From Paraburkholderia sp. C35 (GTDB lineage: Bacteria > Pseudomonadota > Gammaproteobacteria > Burkholderiales > Burkholderiaceae): a stretch of 64,000 nt of DNA. How positions within the stretch are numbered: the first letter of the stretch is position 1; each line of letters begins with the position of its first letter. The stretch spans positions 1 through 64,000 of the forward strand of contig NZ_QBUY01000019.1 in assembly GCF_003121405.1 (NCBI RefSeq). The letters are read 5' to 3'. The position numbers and the translations under genes are program-made. Shown one piece after another: positions 32,997-41,324 of the stretch. The notes below the pieces were generated by a model, which saw only the letters and a program-made list of their open reading frames with translations, searched no databases and was not told the DNA's origin.

Positions 32997-34016
32997 TCAA
33001 TGCCCCAGACCACTGCTCGCAATCTGCTTCTCCACGTACTGCGCGAAGAGCGCATGCAGATGCGTCGTCGGATGAAGCTCGTCGGCGAACATATACGTCT
33101 GATCGGCATTAGCGGTCACGTAGGTAGCTGGCGAGCAAAGCAGGGCCGTGGCGTGAGGCGTCTTGTTCGGGTCGCACGCCACGCCCGTATTCGACACGGC
33201 AAAACCATTGGCCTGGAAGTTCGCGATGATCTGGTTCAACCAGGTGTAGGCATCGACCTGAATGACCTTGCTTTGCAGACCCGCCGTTTGTATGGCGGAG
33301 TTCAAGGTACTGTTGAAAAGCTGCGATAACTGGCTCAGGTTCGCGCCGCCATCCGACGCAGCGATACCTTCCGGCGATAGCCCGATGTTCGGCAGATTGA
33401 CCACCACGACATGCGTGGCGCCGTTCTGGATGATCTGGCCAACCAGTTGGGCAAGCGTGTTAGCGGCCGTCTCAACGGTGGGCGCCGCGGCGGGCAGCGC
33501 CCCGGCGCGTAGCACATCGTTCGCACCGGCCCATACGAGTATCAGTTGATTGGCATTGAAGGTTTTGTGCGTGGCCAGATAGCTGGAGATCTGCTGATTG
33601 ACGGGCATCTCGACATTGCCGATTACGTCTGTCAGGAAGTCGTTCTGGTTGGCCGGCGTCGCCACCGTGGAGCCACCTTCCGCGTAACCAAGGCCGCTTT
33701 GCGCGCTCAGTTCATGCGCGAGGTCGATCGTGTACGCCGCGCTCAGCGTGTCGCCGTAGTACTGCGCGACATCTTGGGTCCAGACCTGTCCCGGGTTGGT
33801 CGTGAAGCGCCCTCCACCCACTACGCTGGCAATCGGCGCATAGGTGCCAACGTCCGAAAGGCTGTCGCCGAACGAGACGATTTGCAGATTGACGCCACCT
33901 GCTGAAGTCGACGTGCTGCCACTTCCTGAACTGCCTCCGTTTCCACCGCATGCCGTCAGCACTGTGACTGCAATGAAAAAAATGACAGTGCGCACCTTGT
34001 AATTTAGTGCTCGCAT
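32997..34016 (-). CDS. GDSL/SGNH esterase lipoprotein
   Basis: A 339-residue secreted hydrolase. A signal peptide ends in a lipobox, LTAC (Cys at residue 23), so it is probably a lipoprotein. The SGNH catalytic blocks are GDSLSDVG (Ser), the Gly block GGGRFTTNPG, GANDVL (Asn) and DELHPTTHLH (Asp/His near the C-terminus). The sequence resembles the passenger of autotransporter esterases (EstA-like) but has no beta-barrel. AGGAG precedes the ATG. It is isolated, and likely hydrolyses esters in the envelope. Confidence 0.88.
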   Translation of the reverse strand: MRALNYKVRTVIFFIAVTVLTACGGNGGSSGSGSTSTSAGGVNLQIVSFGDSLSDVGTYAPIASVVGGGRFTTNPGQVWTQDVAQYYGDTLSAAYTIDLAHELSAQSGLGYAEGGSTVATPANQNDFLTDVIGNVEMPVNQQISSYLATHKTFNANQLILVWAGANDVLRAGALPAAAPTVETAANTLAQLVGQIIQNGATHVVVVNLPNIGLSPEGIAASDGGANLSQLSQLFNSTLNSAIQTAGLQSKVIQVDAYTWLNQIIANFQANGFAVSNTGVACDPNKTPHATALLCSPATYVTANADQTYMFADELHPTTHLHALFAQYVEKQIASSGLGH

Positions 34017-34418
34017 GGCGGCTCCTTTCTGATCAAGTGAAGCGCAGCATGCATGTCAGTGGTTGATCTGACGCGCGGCGCTTCTATTTCTCCCTAGCGT
34101 GAAGCAAAAAATGTGCACCATAAAAGCACGCCAGATGCGAAACCTTCTGCCAACACTTTCATTACGCCCACACCTCATTTAGAAACCTAAAAGAAATCGA
34201 TAAGAACCCTATAGAAAGGACGATTTCATCATCGTGAATGCGGCGATGCGTCGCGACGCAAAAAACCTCGATCGACACCGAAATAGCGGCTCTTCAATCC
34301 CTTCTTCTCCCGTTTGACGCGGAGATCCCGCTGCTAGCGTGAGTACATCCCGTGCCGCGCCTTGCGTGCACATCGCCCTGGTTTCCGGCGCATTACTCAC
34401 ACCTTTCGACTTCATTCG
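34017..34418. other. Divergent intergenic region (esterase / SerC-like)
   Basis: 402 nt between divergent starts at 34016 and 34419. Low-GC patches (34090-34215) are the likely promoter zone of the SerC-like gene or the esterase. A 12-bp palindrome GCGTCGCGACGC is at 34248-34259. A 27-codon frame (34234-34317) has a weakly placed AAGGA but no other support. I see no other gene. Confidence 0.4.
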
Positions 34419-35513
34419 ATGCCCAACGCGCTGAATTTCTCGGGCGGCCCCGGCGCCCTGCCCGACTCCGTCCTCGCCCAAACCCGCGATGCCATCGTCG
34501 CGCTACCGGAAACCGGTTTGTCCGTGCTCGGCATGAGCCACCGTTCAGCGTGGTTTCAATCGATCCTCGACGAAGCCGAACAGAACCTGCGTCATCTGCT
34601 TGGCCTTTCCAGCGACTACGCCGTGACGTTCCTGCAAGGCGGCAGCAGCCTGCAGTTCGCAATGATTCCGATGAACTTTGCCGCAGCGGGCGTGGCGCCG
34701 CCCGAGTACATCACCTCGGGGTACTGGAGCAATCGTGCGACGAGTGAAGCCGCAAAAGTTGTCGCCGCACGAAAGATCGCGTGGGACGGCAAGTCAGGCG
34801 GCTACCGGCAACTGCCTGCGCTCGACAGTCTCGACATTGCGCGTGATGCTGCGTATCTGCATTACGTGTCGAACGAAACCGTCGAAGGGCGTCAATTTCC
34901 GGCGATCGACCGCGCGCTTCCCGTTCCGCTCATTGCCGACATGTCGTCGGACTTCCTGTCGAAGCCGCTCGACACGACGCCCTACGCAATGCTCTACGCG
35001 CACGCACAAAAGAACCTTGGTCCAGCGGGCGTTACCGTTGCCGTCATCCGCCGCGATCTGCTCGAACGCATTCCCGATGGCCTGCCTGCCATTCTCGATT
35101 TCCGCACACATGTCACGCACGGCTCGAACTACAACACACCACCCGTGTTCGCGATCTACGTGCTTGCGCTCGTCACGCGCTGGATGCGCGCCGACATCGG
35201 CGGCCTCGCTGCGATGCAACGGATCAACGAACAGAAAGCGCGCCAACTCTACGCCACGCTCGACGAACTCGGCGGCGCGATTCATATCCACGCCCGGCAA
35301 CAGTGGCGTTCGCAGATGAACGTTGCCTTCAGCTTCGGCGACGCACGTCTCGACGATGCGTTCATCGAATCGGCGCGTGAACGCGGGATCGTCGGTCTTG
35401 AAGGTCATCGTTCGATCGGCGGTTTGCGTGCGTCGTTGTACAACGCGGTCACGCCCGAAGCCGTCGATTCGCTCTGTGAAGCATTGCGAGCGTTCTCGCT
35501 AGAGCGCGTTTGA
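34419..35513 (+). CDS. serC-like: SerC-like class V aminotransferase
   Basis: A 364-residue PLP enzyme of the phosphoserine aminotransferase family: NFSGGPGALPDSVL at the start, MSHRSAWFQ, FLQGGSSLQFAMIPMN, and the PLP Lys in AQKNLGPAGVTV (near residue 197). In serine synthesis SerC converts phosphohydroxypyruvate to phosphoserine. Here there is no serA, serB, pdx or aroA nearby; the next gene, 12 nt downstream, is a TPR/ATP-grasp protein. It is therefore probably a paralogue that aminates a keto acid in a small-molecule pathway. The ATG at 34419 begins the canonical SerC N-terminus; no strong Shine-Dalgarno is seen. Confidence 0.88.
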   Translation: MPNALNFSGGPGALPDSVLAQTRDAIVALPETGLSVLGMSHRSAWFQSILDEAEQNLRHLLGLSSDYAVTFLQGGSSLQFAMIPMNFAAAGVAPPEYITSGYWSNRATSEAAKVVAARKIAWDGKSGGYRQLPALDSLDIARDAAYLHYVSNETVEGRQFPAIDRALPVPLIADMSSDFLSKPLDTTPYAMLYAHAQKNLGPAGVTVAVIRRDLLERIPDGLPAILDFRTHVTHGSNYNTPPVFAIYVLALVTRWMRADIGGLAAMQRINEQKARQLYATLDELGGAIHIHARQQWRSQMNVAFSFGDARLDDAFIESARERGIVGLEGHRSIGGLRASLYNAVTPEAVDSLCEALRAFSLERV

Positions 35514-35525
35514 GGAGCGTCGACG

Positions 35526-36917
35526 ATGGACACGCTTGCACACTCACTGACACAGGCAATCGAGGCCGATCCGCTCAATCGCGCGCTGCATGCCGAACTG
35601 GCCGATGCAATGGGCGTAGCGGGCGACGAGACGGCGATGATGGCGCATCGCATTGCCGTGGCGACCTTCGATGAAATTGTCGGGGCATCGAGAGACCCCG
35701 CGCTCGAAGCGCTGCCGCTCTACAACGTCGCGACTGTGTTTTACATGATTGGCCGCTACGAAGAGGCGTGCCGGTGGTATCGGCACGCGTTGAACGTGTA
35801 TCCCGATCTGGCGATTGCGCATCAGAATCTCGCAGCCACGCTGGAGCAGTTGGGGCGTACCGACGAAGCCCGCGTTTATCGCTCGCGTGCCTACAGCCTT
35901 CAGCGCGTCTTCATCGAGCCTGTGCCGAAACCGCAACGCACGTTGCTGATTCTGTGCTCCGGCACAGCGCCAGGCAACATTCCGTACGACACGCTGCTCT
36001 CGTCGAACAGGGCCACACTCGTCAAGTACGCGATCGATTACGCGTCTGTCGAAGAAGATGCGCAGCTGCCGCCCTATGACCTCGTCTTCAACGCGATCGG
36101 CGAACCGGATGTCGCGTTGCCGATGATGTCGCGTATCGCGCAACTGACGCAACGGTGTGGCCGTCCGGTTTTGAATGCGCCGGAAAGCATTGCGAGCACG
36201 CCGCGGCATCGCATGGCGCAACTGCTCGGCGCACTCGACGATATCGTCGTGCCGCCGTGCATGCGTCTTGAAGTTGCGCCACGCGACACCGCCGAGTTAA
36301 TGGCGCTGCTCGCCGCGCAAGGCATGACGTTCCCCGTGCTGATGCGACCGCTCGCCACGCACGGCGGCGAAGGTCTCATCTTGCACACGGAACCCGAGTC
36401 CTTACTCGCATCCATCCAGCAACTCGACGCACCGTGTTATGTCACGCAGTACCGGGATTTTCGCAGCGCTGACGGGTACTATCGCAAGTATCGGATCGTA
36501 TTCGTCGATCGCGAGCCGTTCGCGTATCACCTCGCGATCTCGTCGCACTGGCTGGTGCACTACGTGAGCGCAGACATGCCCGCATGGCCGTGGAAGCTCG
36601 AAGAAGAAAAGCGCTTTCTTGAAGATGCGCGCAGCGCACTGGGCGAACGTGCAATGAATGCGATCGTCGCGATCGGGCAACGTCTGGGACTCGACTACGG
36701 CGGAATCGATTTCACCTTGCTGCCGGATGGCCGCGTGCTCGTGTTCGAAGCGAACGCCACCATGCTCGTGCATAAGGAATCCGCTGATGGCGTGCTGGCT
36801 CACAAAAACGCGTTCGTGCAGCGTATCGTCGATGCGTTCGAGCAGATGCAGATTGGAAGGATGTCTGCTGGCGGCGGCATAGCGAGTGGCGAGGCGTCCG
36901 CCACACGCACCCTTTAA
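35526..36917 (+). CDS. TPR and ATP-grasp domain protein (putative ligase)
   Basis: A 463-residue fusion. Residues about 62-125 carry TPR repeats (LYNVATVFYMIGRYEEACRWYRHALN, IAHQNLAATLEQLGRTDEARVY). From about residue 138 an N-terminal subdomain (LLILCSGTAPGNIPYDTLL) leads into an ATP-grasp fold: RPLATHGGEGL (residues 274-284) for ATP, DYGGIDFTLLPDGRVLVFEANATM (390-413) for Mg/ATP. ATP-grasp enzymes join an acid, via acyl phosphate, to an amine or other nucleophile. GAGGAG precedes the ATG; the gap to the SerC-like gene is 12 nt, so both are made together. The TPR part may bind a partner or peptide. Product unknown. Confidence 0.8.
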   Translation: MDTLAHSLTQAIEADPLNRALHAELADAMGVAGDETAMMAHRIAVATFDEIVGASRDPALEALPLYNVATVFYMIGRYEEACRWYRHALNVYPDLAIAHQNLAATLEQLGRTDEARVYRSRAYSLQRVFIEPVPKPQRTLLILCSGTAPGNIPYDTLLSSNRATLVKYAIDYASVEEDAQLPPYDLVFNAIGEPDVALPMMSRIAQLTQRCGRPVLNAPESIASTPRHRMAQLLGALDDIVVPPCMRLEVAPRDTAELMALLAAQGMTFPVLMRPLATHGGEGLILHTEPESLLASIQQLDAPCYVTQYRDFRSADGYYRKYRIVFVDREPFAYHLAISSHWLVHYVSADMPAWPWKLEEEKRFLEDARSALGERAMNAIVAIGQRLGLDYGGIDFTLLPDGRVLVFEANATMLVHKESADGVLAHKNAFVQRIVDAFEQMQIGRMSAGGGIASGEASATRTL

Positions 36918-36930
36918 CCTGCTGTCCAAT

Positions 36931-37935
36931 CTAGTCACGTTTCCAGTCGGCCGCTGGATACGCCGGAATACCAAGCGAGATTCCCGCCGCATTGAATCGC
37001 TCAGTCAGTTGGTCGCGGATCAAGTCAGCAGAATCGCCAATGGTCAGCGACGACTTCGAACCGTCCCAAGAGTGACTCCAGTCGATCATCTGGTTCATGC
37101 GCGGAATCAGCGGCAGTGGGCCGATCGTCTTTGCAGGCGGGTTGAGCACGAACGGCAGGACCTTGCCCTTTTTGCAGGTAAGCTGCGCATTGGGCGTGAT
37201 GTCATCGGTCGCCTTGGCGATGACATAGTGCGTCGAAAGAATCTGGAATATCTCACGCACATAAATAGCATCGGATTTCTTGTCGACACCGCCAACCAGA
37301 TTCTCGCGCGGATCATTAAGCAACACAAAGCTCACCCGCGCTCGCATGGCGCCCTGAATCCAGGCGGCGGTCTTCTCGATCGGCCACACTTCCTTGCGCT
37401 CCGGGCCAGCGACATCGACTTTCGCGCGCACCGAACTCGACAGCGTCTGCTTCTGCTCCTGTTCGCTTAGCGTGCGTTTGCCCGCGATCCGATACAGGAT
37501 CACCGGCTTGTTTGCCTGGCGCAGCAGGATTGCCGTGTTGTACGCCATGATCGCAATTTCAAGCATGCGGTCTGCGCTGATCGCTGTGGTTTCGACGACG
37601 CTGTTTCTCTGCTGGTAGTGGGTAGCCGGCTTGTGAAAGCCCGATCCCACCTCTTTTTCGATAGCAAGGGGTCGCGTGCGCGTGGTCACACCACGCAGCC
37701 TGGCGAGTGTGTCGTCGTCGAATGTGTTGTTCTGCATGACGGCGGCCAGCAGATTTTCTCCCGTGTTCGCAGGCTGCGGGATGGCCGTCTCTTTGCGCAG
37801 GTCGCGATTCTTAGGCTTCATGTCTGTGAAGAGGAAAGGCTGACGACGTTGCCACTTCTCGCGGCACGGTTCCGAACACCACGGGTTCTGGTCCTTGCTG
37901 ACAGGGACTTCTTTTGCGCAGACGACACACAACAT
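36931..37935 (-). CDS. Zinc-finger orphan protein of unknown function
   Basis: A 334-residue protein with an N-terminal four-cysteine finger, C3-x2-C6 and C20-x3-C24 (LCVVCAKEVPV, NPWCSEPCREKW), of the treble-clef type. The remaining 290 residues show no family I recognise; they contain a long predicted helix (ISADRMLEIAIMAYNTAILLRQAN), a basic region and a C-terminal stretch IPRMNQMIDWSHSWDG. No signal peptide or membrane segment. GAGGAGAT precedes the ATG, so translation is supported. It is tail to tail with the ATP-grasp gene, 13 nt between stops. Function cannot be assigned. Confidence 0.7.
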   Translation of the reverse strand: MLCVVCAKEVPVSKDQNPWCSEPCREKWQRRQPFLFTDMKPKNRDLRKETAIPQPANTGENLLAAVMQNNTFDDDTLARLRGVTTRTRPLAIEKEVGSGFHKPATHYQQRNSVVETTAISADRMLEIAIMAYNTAILLRQANKPVILYRIAGKRTLSEQEQKQTLSSSVRAKVDVAGPERKEVWPIEKTAAWIQGAMRARVSFVLLNDPRENLVGGVDKKSDAIYVREIFQILSTHYVIAKATDDITPNAQLTCKKGKVLPFVLNPPAKTIGPLPLIPRMNQMIDWSHSWDGSKSSLTIGDSADLIRDQLTERFNAAGISLGIPAYPAADWKRD

Positions 37936-38241
37936 GGCTATCTCCTCGCGAGTCGGCAGCTTTAATGCTAGGCGTTCGCGAAGAAGAAGTCGATTAAGAT
38001 CGGACGAAATCGGCGGTCGTGTCTGGCATCCTCGGATCTTCAAGCGACACAATGATCGCATTGCGTCGACAAGATGAAACAAAGCGGTTCACGGCCAGCT
38101 GAATCATGACGCGAACGCTTCGCGGAATTTTGCCGTTCAGGGATGGTCCTACTGACTATCCCGAAGTATGCAGGGTAGATTTGACCATGCGATAGAAACG
38201 CCCGCGCGATGAGCAAACGGGCGACGTGAAGGAGACGCGCT
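37936..38241. other. Divergent intergenic region (zinc-finger orphan / AraC regulator)
   Basis: 306 nt between the divergent starts at 37935 and 38242. Mixed composition; a weak stem CGCCCG...CGGGCG near 38200-38225 lies just before the AraC ribosome site. No RNA gene or clear palindromic operator was found. Confidence 0.4.
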
Positions 38242-39207
38242 GTGCCCAATCAATCAACCGGCACCCGTTGGTCATCCACCGAAGTCGCGATGGCCGACCG
38301 GACCGACGCCTGGCAGGAAGTGCTCAGCGGCAGCTATCGGGAATGGCAGGTGCCGCAGCGGCTCCCCGCCACCTTCTACGCGACGCTGAGCCGGCACGAC
38401 TTTGCAGGGACAGAGCTTGTCGAGACGATCTGCGACCCCTGCGTCGGCGAACGGACCCGCAAGCAGGTCCATCGCGACGACGAGCTTTACATCGGTGTCC
38501 AGCTCACGACAGGCGGCCGCGAGCGGTTCGTCATCGGCGACAGCGGCGTGGAAGTGGCCTCTGGCGATCTCGTCGTCTGGACCACAGATCAAGTGGTGCA
38601 ATTCGAAGTGATGGAGCGCCTGCACAAGGTCACGCTAATGATCCCCTGGGCGCTCATGCGCGAACGCCTTCCGGAACGCAAGCGACCGCCCTGCGGCGGG
38701 CGTATCGAAAGCCGGTCCGGTGTCGGCTCGCTGCTTGCCGTGCATCTGCTGGCCCTATCGAATGAGATCGCTACGCTCGACAGCAGCGTGCAGGGTTCGG
38801 TGAGCCGGTCGACGCTGGAATTATTGGGCATCGCCCTGTCGGGACAGCAGCAGAACGCCACATTCGATGCAAGCGCCGCGATGCTGCTCAAGGTGCAGGA
38901 CTACATCCTCCAGCACATGCACGAAGATGATCTGACGCCGGCGCGTATCGCCGAGGCGAACGGCATCTCGTTGCGCTATCTTCACATGCTGTTCCAGCGG
39001 CGCGACATGACCGTATCGGGCTACGTGATGCATAGCCGGCTAACGGCGTGCATGAACGCACTCTCCGACCCGCCGTGGCATCGCTTTCAGCTCAGCGAGA
39101 TTGCGTATCGGTGGGGATTCAATTCGACCAGCCATTTCTGCCGCGTGTTCAAGGAGAAATTCGGCCAGTCACCGAGCGACGCGCGGCGCGCGGCCACCGC
39201 GTCATAA
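38242..39207 (+). CDS. AraC-family regulator, FeaR-like
   Basis: A 321-residue activator with an N-terminal AraC-binding-like (cupin-like) domain (about residues 20-190, including VHRDDELYIGVQLTTGGRERF and a Phe/Trp-rich stretch) and a C-terminal AraC HTH pair (about residues 215-315: LTPARIAEANGISLRYLHMLFQRR, then LSEIAYRWGFNSTSHFCRVFKEKFG). The HTH-2 sequence is typical of FeaR/AdpA-type regulators. GTG start with AAGGAG 7 nt before it. It faces the leftward SDR operon tail to tail (82 nt), and may regulate that operon from a distance. Confidence 0.9.
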   Translation: MPNQSTGTRWSSTEVAMADRTDAWQEVLSGSYREWQVPQRLPATFYATLSRHDFAGTELVETICDPCVGERTRKQVHRDDELYIGVQLTTGGRERFVIGDSGVEVASGDLVVWTTDQVVQFEVMERLHKVTLMIPWALMRERLPERKRPPCGGRIESRSGVGSLLAVHLLALSNEIATLDSSVQGSVSRSTLELLGIALSGQQQNATFDASAAMLLKVQDYILQHMHEDDLTPARIAEANGISLRYLHMLFQRRDMTVSGYVMHSRLTACMNALSDPPWHRFQLSEIAYRWGFNSTSHFCRVFKEKFGQSPSDARRAATAS

Positions 39208-39289
39208 ATGATCGCCAGATACGCAGCGATACAGAGCGCGCGCGCGCCGGTTTTGGCCAGGCGTTAGCCCGGCCGATGTGAACCACCGT

Positions 39290-40087
39290 TCAGACCGAGA
39301 AGCGGCAAAGCGTTTCGCCACCATCGATCCGCACCAGATCGCCGTGTATGTAGCTCGACTCGTCCGACGCGAGAAACACGGCAAGATTTGCAATGTCTTC
39401 GACTTCTCCCCAACGTTTCAGCGGGATCACATCGGTGAAGGCCTTGTCGAAATCCTTGTCGTCGAAGAGTGCGCGCGTGAGCGAGGTCTTTGCGTAAGTC
39501 GGACAGATACCGTTCACCCGAATCCTGTCGCGACCATACTCGATGGCGAGACAGCGCGTCAGGTTCGCAGCGGCGCCCTTCGAGATGTTGTACACCGATT
39601 GTTTGGGATGACCCTGAAGACCCGCCGTCGAAACGATATTGACGATATTGCCGCCGCGCCCCTGCTTCAGAAAGACCTTGATGGCTTCCTGGCAACCGAA
39701 CCACGTGCCGCGCACATTCACATCGAAGCAGGCGTCGAGATCCTCCACGCCAAATTCGTGAGCGAGTTTGCCCGCGCGATAGATGCCCGCGTTATTGACG
39801 ATGACATCGAGTCCGCCATACACGCGCACTGCTTCCTGAACCATATTCGCGACTTCGGCATGATTCGTCACGTTGCAGGACACGTAGGTGGCTTCGCCTC
39901 CCGCTTCCCGGATGGCGCCGACGGTGGTGAGCTTCGCATCGCCTTCGAAGCCGCCCGCGTTCGGTTCTTCGTGAATGTCGCTGACAATGACCTTCGCACC
40001 TTCCGCCGCATATGACACGGCAATACCGCGTCCAAAACCAGAGCTTGCGCCGGTAACGATGGCGACTTTTCCTCTCAGCCTGTTCAT
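39290..40087 (-). CDS. Short-chain dehydrogenase/reductase (FabG-like)
   Basis: A 265-residue classical SDR: TGASSGFGRG at residues 12-21, NNAGIY near residue 95, catalytic Ser in NIVSTAGLQGHPKQSVYNISK (Tyr and Lys near residues 162-166). ATG 40087 is given since GGAG stands 9 nt before it; ATG 40093 would add two residues. It is the last gene of a leftward operon after a SnoaL-like gene (96-nt gap) and a cupin. Likely oxidises or reduces a ketone or alcohol in a small catabolic pathway. Confidence 0.88.
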   Translation of the reverse strand: MNRLRGKVAIVTGASSGFGRGIAVSYAAEGAKVIVSDIHEEPNAGGFEGDAKLTTVGAIREAGGEATYVSCNVTNHAEVANMVQEAVRVYGGLDVIVNNAGIYRAGKLAHEFGVEDLDACFDVNVRGTWFGCQEAIKVFLKQGRGGNIVNIVSTAGLQGHPKQSVYNISKGAAANLTRCLAIEYGRDRIRVNGICPTYAKTSLTRALFDDKDFDKAFTDVIPLKRWGEVEDIANLAVFLASDESSYIHGDLVRIDGGETLCRFSV

Positions 40088-40183
40088 CTGCATTCTCTCC
40101 TGTATGTACATAGAGCGAGCCAGTGGTATCTGCTGTTAGTGGTCCGTCAAGATGACGCGCTGCTCGAATGGCGCTACGACATC

Positions 40184-40537
40184 TCATGCAGGGAACGCTG
40201 TAAACGTCTGCACGGCAATCTTTCCGTTCTTGACGAACAGCGTATCGGTTGCCAACGGGACGAACGGTTTCGCTTCCCACGCGAGATAGGCGATTTCGCC
40301 TTCCGTGCTCTTGCTGGTGACCTTGAACGCTTCCCAGAACGCCGGCTCGGCGCCATCGAGAAATGCCTGAAAAAAGGCCCGAATTTCAGCGACGCCGCGA
40401 TGCGACTTTTCAGGCGTCACGATCACGGAGCCATCGTCGTAGTCCTTCATCAGTTCATCGATACCTTTCGCGAACGCACTCAGGTGATGATCGAACACCT
40501 CGGTCGTTGCGTCGGCCTGCGCAGTGCTTGCTGTCAT
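40184..40537 (-). CDS. SnoaL-like (NTF2-fold) protein
   Basis: A 117-residue protein of the NTF2/SnoaL-like alpha+beta barrel, with FDHHLSAFAKGIDELMKDYDDGSVIVTPEKSHRGVAEIRAFFQAFLDG quoted here only in parts: FDHHLSAFAKGIDELM and HRGVAEIRAFFQAF. These proteins act as hydrolases, isomerases or binding proteins with no universal active site. GGAG lies near the ATG. It sits between the cupin (86-nt gap) and SDR genes in one direction. Function unassigned. Confidence 0.75.
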   Translation of the reverse strand: MTASTAQADATTEVFDHHLSAFAKGIDELMKDYDDGSVIVTPEKSHRGVAEIRAFFQAFLDGAEPAFWEAFKVTSKSTEGEIAYLAWEAKPFVPLATDTLFVKNGKIAVQTFTAFPA

Positions 40538-40623
40538 GTCTTGACTCCACTGTTTGAAGGCGAGGCCGCGACGGGATCGCCAGCGGCCTGGGTCATGCGG
40601 GGATGCCGGGATGCCGAAACGCT

Positions 40624-41085
40624 TCAGCTGATATAAGCGCGCTGGGCTTCATCCCACGTGACGACGACGATGGGTGTGCCGTCCTCCTTGATGAACTCGA
40701 GCGGACCGAGAAACGTCATATAGAACTGCGAGTCGACGGGGAAGTAAGTCTTGTCGTGGCGTGCATTCGCCGATTCATAGCCATACGCTGGCGCCACAAC
40801 AGTATCGCCGCCCGCTTCTGCGCCGCCGCGAACGTCCATGCGCCCCTTGGTCAGCAGATACTCGCCGGGCCCGACATGAAAATGCGCGTTGAACGACGAA
40901 CCGGCCGGACAATCGAAGATCGCCGTCCACGCGCCCATCTCGGGCGACGCGTGCAGGAACTTCCAGCGTATCCCGCCGATGGATAGCGCATCGGGAAACG
41001 GCTTCCAGGGAATATCGTCGAGTTGCACAGCCTCTTCCGCCACATGCGGCTTGACCTTCAGCGCTGTGCCAGTTGCCATTTGCAT
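40624..41085 (-). CDS. Cupin-domain protein (possible small-substrate dioxygenase)
   Basis: A 153-residue cupin. The metal motif is recognisable as FNAHFHVGPGEYLLTKG (H-x-H, Glu), with the second motif weaker. The build resembles cupins related to 2,4'-dihydroxyacetophenone dioxygenase or acetylacetone-cleaving enzymes; that is a resemblance, not proof. AAGGAG precedes the ATG at 41085. It is first in the operon with the SnoaL-like and SDR genes. Confidence 0.75.
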   Translation of the reverse strand: MQMATGTALKVKPHVAEEAVQLDDIPWKPFPDALSIGGIRWKFLHASPEMGAWTAIFDCPAGSSFNAHFHVGPGEYLLTKGRMDVRGGAEAGGDTVVAPAYGYESANARHDKTYFPVDSQFYMTFLGPLEFIKEDGTPIVVVTWDEAQRAYIS

Positions 41086-41324
41086 GGTTTGTCTCCTTGC
41101 GTTGTCCGGGCTGGGCGCCCGAGTGGGGTGTCGGTCTGGTTCAAGAATAGGCGGGGGGTGCCTGTTCCGGTTGCATGCGGGTGCATGGCCACTTGACCGC
41201 GAGCGCAATCAGACGGAATCGTTATCCCGCACTGCCGCAATGTGCAGTGCACAAGAAAAGACGCGTTCGGCCCACATCTTCGGGGCGGAGCCGCGCATTC
41301 GCGACGTATGCTTTAGCGCGCGGA

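Noticed and set aside
34234..34317. 27-codon frame upstream of the SerC-like gene, considered as a precursor peptide
   Set aside because: GTG start with an AAGGA 14 nt away is weak, there is no leader/core pattern, and length alone is expected by chance.
34419..35513. Calling this the biosynthetic serC
   Set aside because: No serine, pyridoxal or aromatic amino acid genes adjoin it; the operon partner is an ATP-grasp protein, so a paralogue is more likely.
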